NCBI RefSeq assembly: GCF_039523415.1
Contig: NZ_BAAAFG010000015.1
Coordinates: forward strand, 434,001-498,000
Source of the DNA: Gangjinia marincola
Lineage (GTDB): Bacteria; Bacteroidota; Bacteroidia; Flavobacteriales; Flavobacteriaceae
Length of the DNA: 64,000 nt
Direction of reading: 5' to 3'
Shown: positions 8,755 to 16,606 of the stretch, piece after piece
How positions within the stretch are numbered: position 1 is the stretch's first letter
Layout of the letters: each line of letters starts with the position of its first letter
Program-made: the position numbers and the translations under genes
The notes under the pieces: model-generated
What the model was told of the DNA's origin: nothing
Database searches by the model: none
Seen by the model: only the letters and a program-made list of their open reading frames with translations

Positions 8755-10107
8755 ATGATTTTTAAGCACGGCAGATACTCTGGCTATTTAAGGCCAATTT
8801 CTTATCTGTTGGATATTTTAATTATTCTGCTTTTTGCTTCAGGATTGTCGTTTGATAAAATCGGGTACTTCTATTATTGCTGTTTTTCTTCTATAGCGTG
8901 GATTTTTCTATCCATGAATACAGATTTCTATGAAGTCTATAGATTTACTAAGGTCACTAAGATATTAACGCTGTCCATTCGTCAATTTGCCATTTTTACC
9001 TTAATAGTCTTTGCTTTTTTTGGGATATTTAATCAGTATAATAAACCTGTCCAACAGATAGGAATCTATATTGGTATTGTTTTTTCAACAATACTCATTG
9101 TTAAACTTCTCATTTTCTATTTACTTAAAAGATTTAGATCAACGCTTGGTGGAAATTTTAGAAACGTAGTAATCTTTGGGAAAAACAGAAAAACACGACA
9201 GCTCAAAGATTTTTTTGTATATAATCCAGATTATGGATACAAATTCAAAGCACTTTTTGATGTTTCAGAAAAAAGTAACGAATTAGAGCAGCATTTAGAG
9301 TATATTATTGAGCAAGAAATTGATGAAATTTATTGTTCTATCGATAAATTATCTCAAAAACAGCTAGATGAAATTATAGCGTTTGCAGATAATAATCTCA
9401 AGGTAGTCAAATTTTTACCAGATTCACGAGAGATTTACGCAAAGCGCCTTAATTATCAGTACTATGGTTATATCCCAATTTTATCCTTAAGAAGTATTCC
9501 AATTGATGAACCCATTAATCAATTGATTAAACGTGTTTTTGACTTATTCGTTTCAACCTTTGTGATCCTATTTCTACTATCCTGGTTGACGCCTATTTTG
9601 GCTATCCTGATTAAACTAGAATCAAAAGGACCTGTGTTTTTCAAACAAAAAAGAAATGGACTTGATTATAAGGAGTTTTATTGTTATAAATTTAGATCAA
9701 TGAAACCTAATCCGACCGCAGATATCCATCAGGTCAAGAGAAATGACAATCGTATTACACAGATAGGCAAAGTTATTCGTAAAACCAGTATAGATGAGCT
9801 CCCACAATTTATTAATGTGTTTAGAGGAGAGATGTCTGTAGTTGGCCCTCGTCCGCATATGGTAAGTCATACCCATATGTATGCAGAGCGTATAGATAAA
9901 TTTATGGTACGTCATTTTATTAAACCAGGCATAACAGGTTTAGCACAAGTAAGTGGATATAGAGGAGAGGTGGAGTCTAAAAATGATATTATCAATCGTG
10001 TCAGACATGATATTTTTTACCTGGAAAACTGGTCAATTCTCTTAGACTTAAAAATTATTTTGCTTACAATCATCAATGCTATCAAAGGAGAAGAAAAGGC
10101 ATATTAA
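8755..10107 (+). CDS. Polyprenyl-phosphate sugar-1-phosphate transferase (WcaJ/WbaP type)
   Basis: A 450-residue membrane protein. Four to five N-terminal hydrophobic segments are followed by a cytoplasmic nucleotide-binding-like domain (about 135-220), one further segment (about 260-285), and the C-terminal bacterial sugar transferase domain. That domain carries RVFDLF, SKGPVFFKQKRNG, YKFRSM, KTSIDELPQFINVFRGEMSVVGPRPH and PGITGLAQVSGYRGE. The enzyme starts repeat-unit assembly by moving a hexose-1-phosphate from a UDP-sugar to undecaprenyl phosphate. Glucose or galactose is the usual donor; which one cannot be read here. It follows the decarboxylase gene by six bases. Confidence 0.92.
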   Translation: MIFKHGRYSGYLRPISYLLDILIILLFASGLSFDKIGYFYYCCFSSIAWIFLSMNTDFYEVYRFTKVTKILTLSIRQFAIFTLIVFAFFGIFNQYNKPVQQIGIYIGIVFSTILIVKLLIFYLLKRFRSTLGGNFRNVVIFGKNRKTRQLKDFFVYNPDYGYKFKALFDVSEKSNELEQHLEYIIEQEIDEIYCSIDKLSQKQLDEIIAFADNNLKVVKFLPDSREIYAKRLNYQYYGYIPILSLRSIPIDEPINQLIKRVFDLFVSTFVILFLLSWLTPILAILIKLESKGPVFFKQKRNGLDYKEFYCYKFRSMKPNPTADIHQVKRNDNRITQIGKVIRKTSIDELPQFINVFRGEMSVVGPRPHMVSHTHMYAERIDKFMVRHFIKPGITGLAQVSGYRGEVESKNDIINRVRHDIFYLENWSILLDLKIILLTIINAIKGEEKAY

Positions 10108-10108
10108 G

Positions 10109-10864
10109 ATGAAAGAAGGACTAGTTAGCATAATCACTCCATCACATAATTCACAGCAGTACGTTAGCGATACTATAAAATCTGTACGTAATCAGGAATA
10201 TGAAAACTGGGAACATATTATTGTGGATGATGCTTCAACAGATAATACCCTTAATGAGCTGAGAAAGCTAGCAATAGAGGATTCTCGCCTTAAGGTTATT
10301 TCATTAGATAAAAACTCTGGTAGTGCAGTGGCAAGAAATAAAGGAATAGAACACGCAAAAGGAGAGTTTATTACATTTATTGATAGCGATGACATCTGGT
10401 TTCCTAATTTTATATCCAGAAGCTTAGAAGAGATCAATATTACTGGTGTACCCTTTGTTTTTTCATCATATCGAAGATCGAATGAAGAATTAGAATTTAT
10501 CTATTCAGACTTTGTTGTTCCTGCAAAGGTCGATTATGATGCCATATTGAAAAGTAATTCCATTGCCTGCTTAACTGCATTTATACACCTAAAGACGTTA
10601 GGCAAAAAGTATATGCCATTGGTTCGCAAGCGCCAAGATATGGGATTATGGTTAAGATACTTAAAGGATATCCCATTTGCTCAAGGGATTAAAGAACCTC
10701 TAGCGATCTACAGAATTCGCGAAAACTCTTTGTCTAGAAATAAGTTCAAATTAATTTCATCACAATGGTACTTTTATAGAAACGTAGAAGACTTATCTCT
10801 TTTAAAAAGTGCTTATTATATGGTGAACTGGATGTACTATGGATATTTGAAGTATAAAAATTAA
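10109..10864 (+). CDS. Glycosyltransferase family 2 protein
   Basis: A 251-residue GT-A fold enzyme. It opens with VSIITPSHNSQQYV, then WEHIIVDDASTDNT, ARNKGIEHAKGEFITFIDSDD (the metal-binding DSDD about residues 85-88) and a QDMGLWLRYLKD acceptor loop. It should add a sugar from a nucleotide donor to the growing lipid-linked repeat unit. The start is the ATG one base after the upstream TAA, preceded by a purine-rich AGGAGAAG; an ATG 33 bases upstream lies inside the previous gene and adds residues with no family match. Its stop overlaps the stop of the convergent CapK-like gene in a shared TTAA. Confidence 0.92.
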   Translation: MKEGLVSIITPSHNSQQYVSDTIKSVRNQEYENWEHIIVDDASTDNTLNELRKLAIEDSRLKVISLDKNSGSAVARNKGIEHAKGEFITFIDSDDIWFPNFISRSLEEINITGVPFVFSSYRRSNEELEFIYSDFVVPAKVDYDAILKSNSIACLTAFIHLKTLGKKYMPLVRKRQDMGLWLRYLKDIPFAQGIKEPLAIYRIRENSLSRNKFKLISSQWYFYRNVEDLSLLKSAYYMVNWMYYGYLKYKN

Positions 10865-12168
10865 ATCAACGACTTAAATTGCTTTAATTTGCCTCGATTT
10901 GAGCGATCTAAAACTTCTTCTCGTTCATACGTAATTTTTAATCCTCCTTCTAAATATTCTTCAAAAGACTTTTCAATGAGATTCTTTTCTTCTGGAGTGA
11001 GGTTTTGATCACTTACATAGGATACAATAAAACGATCTAAGTGAGTTTGAGTGATTACAAACTCTTTTAATGCCTTATTGATATCCACTACTTTTTTAGT
11101 AATATAATAACACGTAAGACCAGCAGCAACTTTACCACTGGGTAATTTAATAATATCATCAACTCTACCTTTTACGTCGCTTAAAATTGTTTTTTTTGCG
11201 CTGGAGTCAGGTGAAATAATTCCGCGATCTCCAATTTTATATCGAATAATGGGATGCGCTTTGTTAAAAAGAGAAGTAACTACGATGTTGCCTTCTTCCC
11301 CGTACCTTACTGGTATATTGTGATCATCTAACACCTCTAAATGAAGGGTTGAGGTATCTATCTCAAATTCATCTAATGGATTTGTAAATGCCATTATTCC
11401 AACTTCAGATGCGCCATACTCATTTACAACTGGAACCCCTAACACTTTTGTGAGCATGGTTTTATCTTCGGGGAAAAGCATTTCTGCCGTGACAATACAA
11501 GCTTTTAGGGAAGGGCAGTAATCTTTTAAAATTATATTCTTGCTATCTAAATACCTTCCGAATAAAACAACAGAACTAGTATAGCCATTTATAGAAACAA
11601 ATGGTTCCTTTTCAAATTTTATTAGAATTTTCTCAAGTCGTTCAACACCTAAATCAAAAATTGAAAAGCGATATCGATTGGCCATAAGATCTTTAAATCG
11701 CTCTTTCTTTCTGGCAACACCAGCCTTGGGAATTCCATAAAAACGTGCTTCTTTATCGACCCCATTTGTGATACCATGTTGGTTGTACAAAGCATTAATC
11801 CGTGCCCAGGTTAAAGCGTGGCAAAATTTGTCTTTCGCAAAAACAAAAGGATGTCCGCTGGACCCGGAAGTTTTATTTACATATATATTTTTAGGGTTAA
11901 ATCCATCAGAAAGTCTTGCTTCAAGAGGTTGTTGTAAATCGCTTTTTGTGAGAATAGGAAGTTGCTCCCAATTTTGAGGAAGTATTCCTTTAGAAATTTC
12001 ACGATAGAAGGAATTATGACGTTGATGAAATGTGACTATTTCAAGCTTTTTCTGCGTAATATAATTGGCGTAGTCAGCTTCTGGAATTTTCTGAATTTCT
12101 GCTAGCTTTTTCTTCGCCTCTAAAATTGGGAAGCCGTTTAAGCGTAAGGATAAATCAAATAAATTCAA
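10861..12168 (-). CDS. CapK-like adenylate-forming enzyme (PaaK family)
   Basis: A 435-residue protein of the phenylacetate-CoA ligase (PaaK)/CapK branch of the ANL superfamily. It contains the phosphate loop NKTSGSSGHP (about residues 96-105), the NEYGASEVG adenine-binding motif, RYKIGDRG, and a C-terminal hinge/lid region after DVKGRVDDIIKLPSG. In capsule clusters such proteins are called CapK and their acyl or aminoacyl substrates are mostly unknown; a catabolic phenylacetate role is unlikely because no paa genes are nearby. It is the only gene of the cluster on the minus strand and ends inside the stop of the GT2 gene. A role in activating a non-sugar decoration is an inference. Confidence 0.8.
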   Translation of the reverse strand: MNLFDLSLRLNGFPILEAKKKLAEIQKIPEADYANYITQKKLEIVTFHQRHNSFYREISKGILPQNWEQLPILTKSDLQQPLEARLSDGFNPKNIYVNKTSGSSGHPFVFAKDKFCHALTWARINALYNQHGITNGVDKEARFYGIPKAGVARKKERFKDLMANRYRFSIFDLGVERLEKILIKFEKEPFVSINGYTSSVVLFGRYLDSKNIILKDYCPSLKACIVTAEMLFPEDKTMLTKVLGVPVVNEYGASEVGIMAFTNPLDEFEIDTSTLHLEVLDDHNIPVRYGEEGNIVVTSLFNKAHPIIRYKIGDRGIISPDSSAKKTILSDVKGRVDDIIKLPSGKVAAGLTCYYITKKVVDINKALKEFVITQTHLDRFIVSYVSDQNLTPEEKNLIEKSFEEYLEGGLKITYEREEVLDRSNRGKLKQFKSLI

Positions 12169-12203
12169 TGCTTAAAATATTAGGCAAGCAAGGTACAAAC
12201 ATT

Positions 12204-12211
12204 TATTTTTG
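12204..12211 (+). promoter_or_regulatory. Possible -7 promoter element for purD
   Basis: TATTTTTG matches the Bacteroidota -7 consensus TAnnTTTG and lies about 50 bases upstream of the purD start, in the 95-base gap between divergent genes. No clear TTG at the -33 position is seen, so support is weak. Confidence 0.3.
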
Positions 12212-12263
12212 ATTTTAATTCATGAGCATCAATTTGCGATTGACGCATCAAAAAATACTTTAA

Positions 12264-13535
12264 ATGAATATTCTTATCCTTGGATCAGGCGGCAGGGAGC
12301 ACGCATTTGCTCATAAAATGGTGCAAAGCAAACAATGTGACCATCTTTATGTTGCCCCAGGCAACGCCGGTACACAAGCTATAGCCATCAATGTTCCATT
12401 AAACCTTAATGATTTTGCGGGAATAAAAAAGTTCGTCCTAGAGCATTCTATTAAAATGTTAGTTGTAGGACCTGAAGATCCTCTGGTAAATGGGATTTAT
12501 GATTTTTTCAATGAGGATAAAGAACTTAATCATATTGCGGTTATTGGACCCTCTAAAAAAGCAGCTATGCTTGAGGGAAGTAAAGATTTTGCAAAACAGT
12601 TCATGCAAAAATATGACATCCCAACTGCGGCTTATCAAAGTTTTACTGCGGAAACACTTGATGCTGGAAAAGCATTTTTAGACAAGCTAAAAGCCCCTTA
12701 TGTACTAAAAGCTGATGGCCTTGCTGCCGGAAAAGGAGTATTAATCCTTAACGATCTTGCCGAAGCTAAAGCAGAACTCACCCAAATGCTGACCAATAAA
12801 AAATTTGGAGCGGCAAGTGAGACTGTAGTTATTGAAGAATTTTTGAACGGACTCGAAATGAGCGTTTTTGTGATCACCGACGGGAAGAATTATAAAATCC
12901 TCCCTACAGCAAAAGACTATAAACGTATTGGTGAGGGTGACACTGGATTAAATACAGGCGGGATGGGAGCGATATCTCCTGTGCCATTTGTCGATGAAGC
13001 TCTCATGAAGAAAATTGAAGAAAAAGTCATCAAACCAACCATTCAAGGAATTCAAGCCGAAGCTATGCAATACAATGGATTTGTGTTCCTTGGATTGATC
13101 AATGTGGGCAATGAGCCTTATGTCATTGAATACAATGTACGCATGGGTGATCCTGAAACCGAAGTGGTACTACCTCGACTTAAATCAGATCTTGTTGAAC
13201 TCTTTAAGCACACCGCAAATCAAAGCTTAGATGAGGTAGAATTAGAGATAGACTCCAATGCTGCTGCTACGGTTATGTTAGTATCTGGTGGATACCCCGA
13301 AGCGTACGAAAAAGGAAAAGTGATTCGCGGTGTTGAAACAATAGAGTCTTCAATTGTTTTTCATGCAGGAACGGCATTAAAAAATAATGAATTAGTGACG
13401 AATGGAGGAAGGGTGATTGCCGTAACCTCAATGGCTGAAGATTTCAAAAAAGCACTCGCTACTTCCTATCAAAATGTAGAACGCATATCTTTTGAAGGTA
13501 AATACATAAGAAAAGATATTGGCTTTGATCTCTAA
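12264..13535 (+). CDS. purD: Phosphoribosylamine-glycine ligase
   Basis: A 423-residue ATP-grasp enzyme that joins glycine to 5-phosphoribosylamine in the second step of purine synthesis. The N-terminus LILGSGGREHAFAHK is the hallmark of PurD. The ATP-grasp core shows LEGSKDFAKQFM, YVLKADGLAAGKGV (about residues 146-159), IEEFLNGLEMSVF, NTGGMGAISPVPF, and the Mg-binding YNVRMGDPETEVVLPRL. Length and start are normal. It stands alone, divergent from the capK-like gene and followed by the flavobacterial DUF6341/DUF6427 pair. Confidence 0.97.
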   Translation: MNILILGSGGREHAFAHKMVQSKQCDHLYVAPGNAGTQAIAINVPLNLNDFAGIKKFVLEHSIKMLVVGPEDPLVNGIYDFFNEDKELNHIAVIGPSKKAAMLEGSKDFAKQFMQKYDIPTAAYQSFTAETLDAGKAFLDKLKAPYVLKADGLAAGKGVLILNDLAEAKAELTQMLTNKKFGAASETVVIEEFLNGLEMSVFVITDGKNYKILPTAKDYKRIGEGDTGLNTGGMGAISPVPFVDEALMKKIEEKVIKPTIQGIQAEAMQYNGFVFLGLINVGNEPYVIEYNVRMGDPETEVVLPRLKSDLVELFKHTANQSLDEVELEIDSNAAATVMLVSGGYPEAYEKGKVIRGVETIESSIVFHAGTALKNNELVTNGGRVIAVTSMAEDFKKALATSYQNVERISFEGKYIRKDIGFDL

Positions 13536-13536
13536 A

Positions 13537-13573
13537 ATAAAAAAATCCCTTTATATTATTTACAAAGGGATTT
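13537..13573 (-). terminator. Rho-independent terminator between purD and the DUF6341 gene
   Basis: A ten-base-pair stem (13543-13552 with 13564-13573) flanked on its left by a run of A, which becomes a T tract on the minus strand. It is placed to end the minus-strand DUF6341 transcript and may also stop purD. Confidence 0.7.
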
Positions 13574-13598
13574 GAAAAAGCCGATGAGCATTGTAGGA

Positions 13599-13859
13599 TT
13601 ATCTAAAGTCCTTGTTGTGTAAAAAAGAATGTGAAATTACTTCACGGTTCTCTTCATTATTGTCATTGAATTTTTTCAATTGTATCATCCAATAGACAAA
13701 TGCTACAAAACCAATAATCATAAAAATCCAGTTGAGTCCGTTTGCCATAAACCAACTTTCTAATTCAGTTGCGCGTAATGCTTCAAAAGGTGAAAATAAA
13801 AAATCAACAAAAAACGATTCGATACCTTTAAAAAAATCTTCCATATTGTATAAGTTCAT
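13599..13859 (-). CDS. DUF6341 family small membrane protein
   Basis: An 86-residue protein with an aromatic amphipathic N-terminus (MEDFFKGIESFFVDFLFSPFEALR) and one clear membrane helix (about residues 45-63, LNWIFMIIGFVAFVYWMIQLKKF). This matches the small flavobacterial DUF6341 family, usually found beside the DUF6427 gene and near purD or upp. Function is unknown. It is divergent from the DUF6427 gene and shares a promoter region with it. The FNDNNEENREVISHSFLHNKDFR tail is typical of the family. Confidence 0.75.
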   Translation of the reverse strand: MNLYNMEDFFKGIESFFVDFLFSPFEALRATELESWFMANGLNWIFMIIGFVAFVYWMIQLKKFNDNNEENREVISHSFLHNKDFR

Positions 13860-13890
13860 CCTCTACTAAAAGAGAATTATCTTTAGGTTA

Positions 13891-13920
13891 CAAAAGTAAG
13901 AAATTAGTATATGCTTACAA
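13891..13920 (-). promoter_or_regulatory. Promoter for the DUF6341 gene
   Basis: On the minus strand TTG (13920-13918), 19 bases, then TACTTTTG (13898-13891) fits the Bacteroidota TTG-N(17-23)-TAnnTTTG promoter. The predicted transcript would start about 25-28 bases before the DUF6341 start. The -33 element lies within the first codons of the divergent DUF6427 gene. Confidence 0.55.
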
Positions 13921-14825
13921 GCTTTTTTAAAAATTCTAAACCAATCAATTTTATCATGCTATTGGTTTATATGCTCTTGAGCTATATCCTCATTGTAATT
14001 TTTGCTCCAATATTTCCCATAGAGCTAGATATTGGCAGACAGGTGATTGTACTTTTATGCTTGCTGTCTACAGTTTTTGTAGTCCATCAAATGGCGGTAA
14101 AAAATCACCTTACCAGAGTGAATATGTTAGCATTACTTTTTTTTACAGGCTTTGTTTCTACGCTGGGATTAAGCTTTGATGATGTAAGCTTACTCTTTGC
14201 GAATGTATTGTGCGTAGTAGGTGTCTTTAGATTGGTCGAAACGAACGACACTCCAAAAGTTAAAGGTAAATTTTTTGATGCTGCATTGACTTTTGTAGTG
14301 GCAAGTTTGTTTTTCTCTTGGTGTAGTTTATTTCTAATACTTGTGTTTGTTGTGATCGCCATCAACGGGCGTAGAGATAAAAAGAACTTTTTTATTCCTT
14401 TTGTGGCTATTGGTGCGGTAGTTATACTATTGATAAGCATAGAAAATTTATTTGCGATACGTTTATTATCGGTGAATTATTCATCTTCGGGAGATTTTTC
14501 AATATATAATTCCGCACGGATTATCATTCCGCTAAGCTTTTTACTAACGCTACTCATTTGGTGCTTATTTACGTATCTTTCAGTACTTAAAAGAGCTTCG
14601 GCTAATATAAAAGGAGGTCATATTACTATTTTGGCATATCTGTTCTTTGCAATAGCATTAGTCTTATTAAGTCCGGTAAAAAAAGGATCAGAATTACTTT
14701 TTCTAGCGGCTCCCTTTTCCATCATAACAGCAAATTATTTTCAGCAAGAAGGCGATGCCTTATTTAAAGAAATACTACTGTGGATAATTATCCTGCTTCC
14801 ATTCAGCTTATTTCTATATTCATAA
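13911..14825 (+). CDS. DUF6427 family membrane protein
   Basis: A 304-residue integral membrane protein with about nine to ten hydrophobic segments and few charged residues between them. The N-terminus MLTSFFKNSKPINFIML is typical of the flavobacterial DUF6427 family, which is annotated only as a membrane protein of unknown function. It lies divergently next to the DUF6341 gene, an arrangement conserved in this family, which suggests the two act together. The basic RRDKKNFFIPF loop after the fifth segment is probably cytoplasmic. No enzymatic motif is visible. Confidence 0.75.
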   Translation: MLTSFFKNSKPINFIMLLVYMLLSYILIVIFAPIFPIELDIGRQVIVLLCLLSTVFVVHQMAVKNHLTRVNMLALLFFTGFVSTLGLSFDDVSLLFANVLCVVGVFRLVETNDTPKVKGKFFDAALTFVVASLFFSWCSLFLILVFVVIAINGRRDKKNFFIPFVAIGAVVILLISIENLFAIRLLSVNYSSSGDFSIYNSARIIIPLSFLLTLLIWCLFTYLSVLKRASANIKGGHITILAYLFFAIALVLLSPVKKGSELLFLAAPFSIITANYFQQEGDALFKEILLWIIILLPFSLFLYS

Positions 14826-14840
14826 ACAGCGAAAGAAGTT

Positions 14841-14848
14841 TATCTTTG
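14841..14848 (+). promoter_or_regulatory. -7 promoter element for the DUF4254 gene
   Basis: TATCTTTG matches TAnnTTTG exactly and lies 24 bases upstream of the DUF4254 start. No good -33 TTG is visible, but the position and the following short leader fit a start point near 14854. Confidence 0.45.
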
Positions 14849-14872
14849 TACCCTAAGAGCTAAAACACATCT

Positions 14873-15481
14873 ATGTTTTCAAAAAAAGCAAATACCATTT
14901 TTAAAGAAGTTATTAAAACCTATCACGTGGTGGATAAAGTAAACCAACCTTTTGCGAATCCATATGATAAGAATAGTGATTTAATCGCACATTTACTTTA
15001 TCGTAAATGCTGGATTGATACGGTACAATGGCATTACGAAGACATTATAAGAGATCCGCAAATTGATCCCGTAGCTGCACTTACGCTAAAACGACAAATT
15101 GACTCATCTAATCAAGATCGAACAGATATGGTAGAGTACATTGACAGTTACTTTCTTGAAAAATATCAAGACGTTAAGCCAGATGAAAACGCTACCATAA
15201 ACACAGAGAGTCCGGCCTGGGCAATAGATCGTTTATCTATCCTCGCATTGAAAATCTATCATATGCAAGAAGAAGCTTCACGCAGTGATGCAAGTGAAGC
15301 ACATCAAAAATCGTGTAGAGCAAAACTAGATATTTTGTTAGAACAACGGGTAGATTTATCTTCTGCTATTGATCAATTATTACAGGATATTGCTTCTGGA
15401 GATAAGTACATGAAAGTATATAAGCAAATGAAGATGTACAACGATGATGAATTGAATCCAGTACTTAGAAAGCAAAAATAG
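14873..15481 (+). CDS. DUF4254 family protein
   Basis: A 202-residue soluble, mostly helical protein matching DUF4254. Conserved stretches include HLLYRKCWIDTVQWHYEDIIRDP near residues 40-60, RQIDSSNQDRTDMVEYID, SPAWAIDRLSILALKIYHM, and a C-terminal LDILLEQRVDLSSAIDQLL. The family's function is unknown. The gene ends five bases before a GT9 glycosyltransferase gene, a pairing seen repeatedly in Bacteroidota, so it is probably tied to lipopolysaccharide core or heptosyl transfer. This is an inference from the neighbour only. Confidence 0.8.
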   Translation: MFSKKANTIFKEVIKTYHVVDKVNQPFANPYDKNSDLIAHLLYRKCWIDTVQWHYEDIIRDPQIDPVAALTLKRQIDSSNQDRTDMVEYIDSYFLEKYQDVKPDENATINTESPAWAIDRLSILALKIYHMQEEASRSDASEAHQKSCRAKLDILLEQRVDLSSAIDQLLQDIASGDKYMKVYKQMKMYNDDELNPVLRKQK

Positions 15482-15486
15482 ATCGG

Positions 15487-16509
15487 GTGACAAAACCTTC
15501 AGCTCACATTTTAGTGGTACGCCTGTCTGCAATGGGAGATGTTGCTATGACCATTCCCTTATTACTCAATTTAGTTGAACGTTTCCCATCGGTAAAAATT
15601 ACCGTAGTCACCCAGCATATGTTCGCAGCTATATTTTCATCCATAGAAAATGTTACTGTTCATCCTGCAGAAATTAGAGGAAAACACAAGGGAATATTGG
15701 GTCTACGTCGTTTAGCACAAGAGCTCAACGATATCAGTTATACCCATATTGCAGATTTGCACGATGTTATTCGCACAAAATTGTTGGGGATGTTTCTAGA
15801 AAATCGGCCTAAGGCAGTTATTGATAAGGGCAGAGCTCAAAAGAAAACGTTGGTACAATCTAATACTAAAATCCTTAAACAACTTAAGCCAACCCATCAG
15901 CGCTATGCAGATGTTTTTCAAACATTAGGATTTAAATTGTCGCTTGACCCAACGTTTCTCTCAAAACAAAAACTTTCAAAAAGAATCATCCAACTCACAG
16001 GGTCTCAACAAAAAAAATGGATTGGCATTGCTCCTTTTGCGGCTCACGCTGGAAAGCAATATTCGTTAGACCTGCTTAAGGTTGTCGTTAGAGAATTGAT
16101 TGAACGCGACTACAGTATCTTTTTATTTGGTGCTTCAACTGAAGCCAACACGCTATCACGACTTAAAGAAGGTGATACTGTAATCATTGTAGCAGGAGAA
16201 CTCACTTTTCCTGAAGAACTTGCACTTATCTCCAATCTCGACTTGATGATCAGTATGGATAGCGGGAATGGGCATCTAGCTGCAAATTATAATGTACCCG
16301 TCATTACGTTGTGGGGCGTAACCCATCCCTATGCAGGATTCACTCCGTTTGCTCAACCATTTGAACATCAACTACTCTCAGATCGTGAAACGTATCCTGC
16401 AATTCCAACTTCAATCTATGGAAATAAGTACCCTACGGGTTATGAAAATGCCATCAATACTATTACCCCGGCGATGCTAATTGAAAAAGTTGAAGAAGTG
16501 TTAGGGTAA
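15487..16509 (+). CDS. Glycosyltransferase family 9 (heptosyltransferase-like) protein
   Basis: A 340-residue GT-B enzyme. The N-terminus HILVVRLSAMGDVAMTIPLL and ITVVTQH are the GT9 acceptor-domain signature. The C-terminal half contains IGIAPFAAHAGKQYS, SIFLFGASTEAN, and the donor-site SMDSGNGHLAANYNVPVITLWGVTHPY. It should transfer a heptose or related sugar to the lipopolysaccharide inner core in the cytoplasm. The start is GTG six bases after the end of the DUF4254 gene; the motif begins too close to it for any later start. The exact donor cannot be told. Confidence 0.88.
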   Translation: MTKPSAHILVVRLSAMGDVAMTIPLLLNLVERFPSVKITVVTQHMFAAIFSSIENVTVHPAEIRGKHKGILGLRRLAQELNDISYTHIADLHDVIRTKLLGMFLENRPKAVIDKGRAQKKTLVQSNTKILKQLKPTHQRYADVFQTLGFKLSLDPTFLSKQKLSKRIIQLTGSQQKKWIGIAPFAAHAGKQYSLDLLKVVVRELIERDYSIFLFGASTEANTLSRLKEGDTVIIVAGELTFPEELALISNLDLMISMDSGNGHLAANYNVPVITLWGVTHPYAGFTPFAQPFEHQLLSDRETYPAIPTSIYGNKYPTGYENAINTITPAMLIEKVEEVLG

Positions 16510-16606
16510 TTAAGCGATTTCAATTTGTATACGGGTCGCTTCGGCAAGCTTAAAGACTTCGATCAATGTTAACTTAGCTTGCGGTTGGCGGCTGATCTTG
16601 CTGAAG

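Noticed and set aside
10861..12168. Phenylacetate catabolism, from the PaaK-like and PaaE-like genes
   Set aside because: No other paa genes are present, the two genes are 4.4 kb apart, and the first lies in a capsule cluster.
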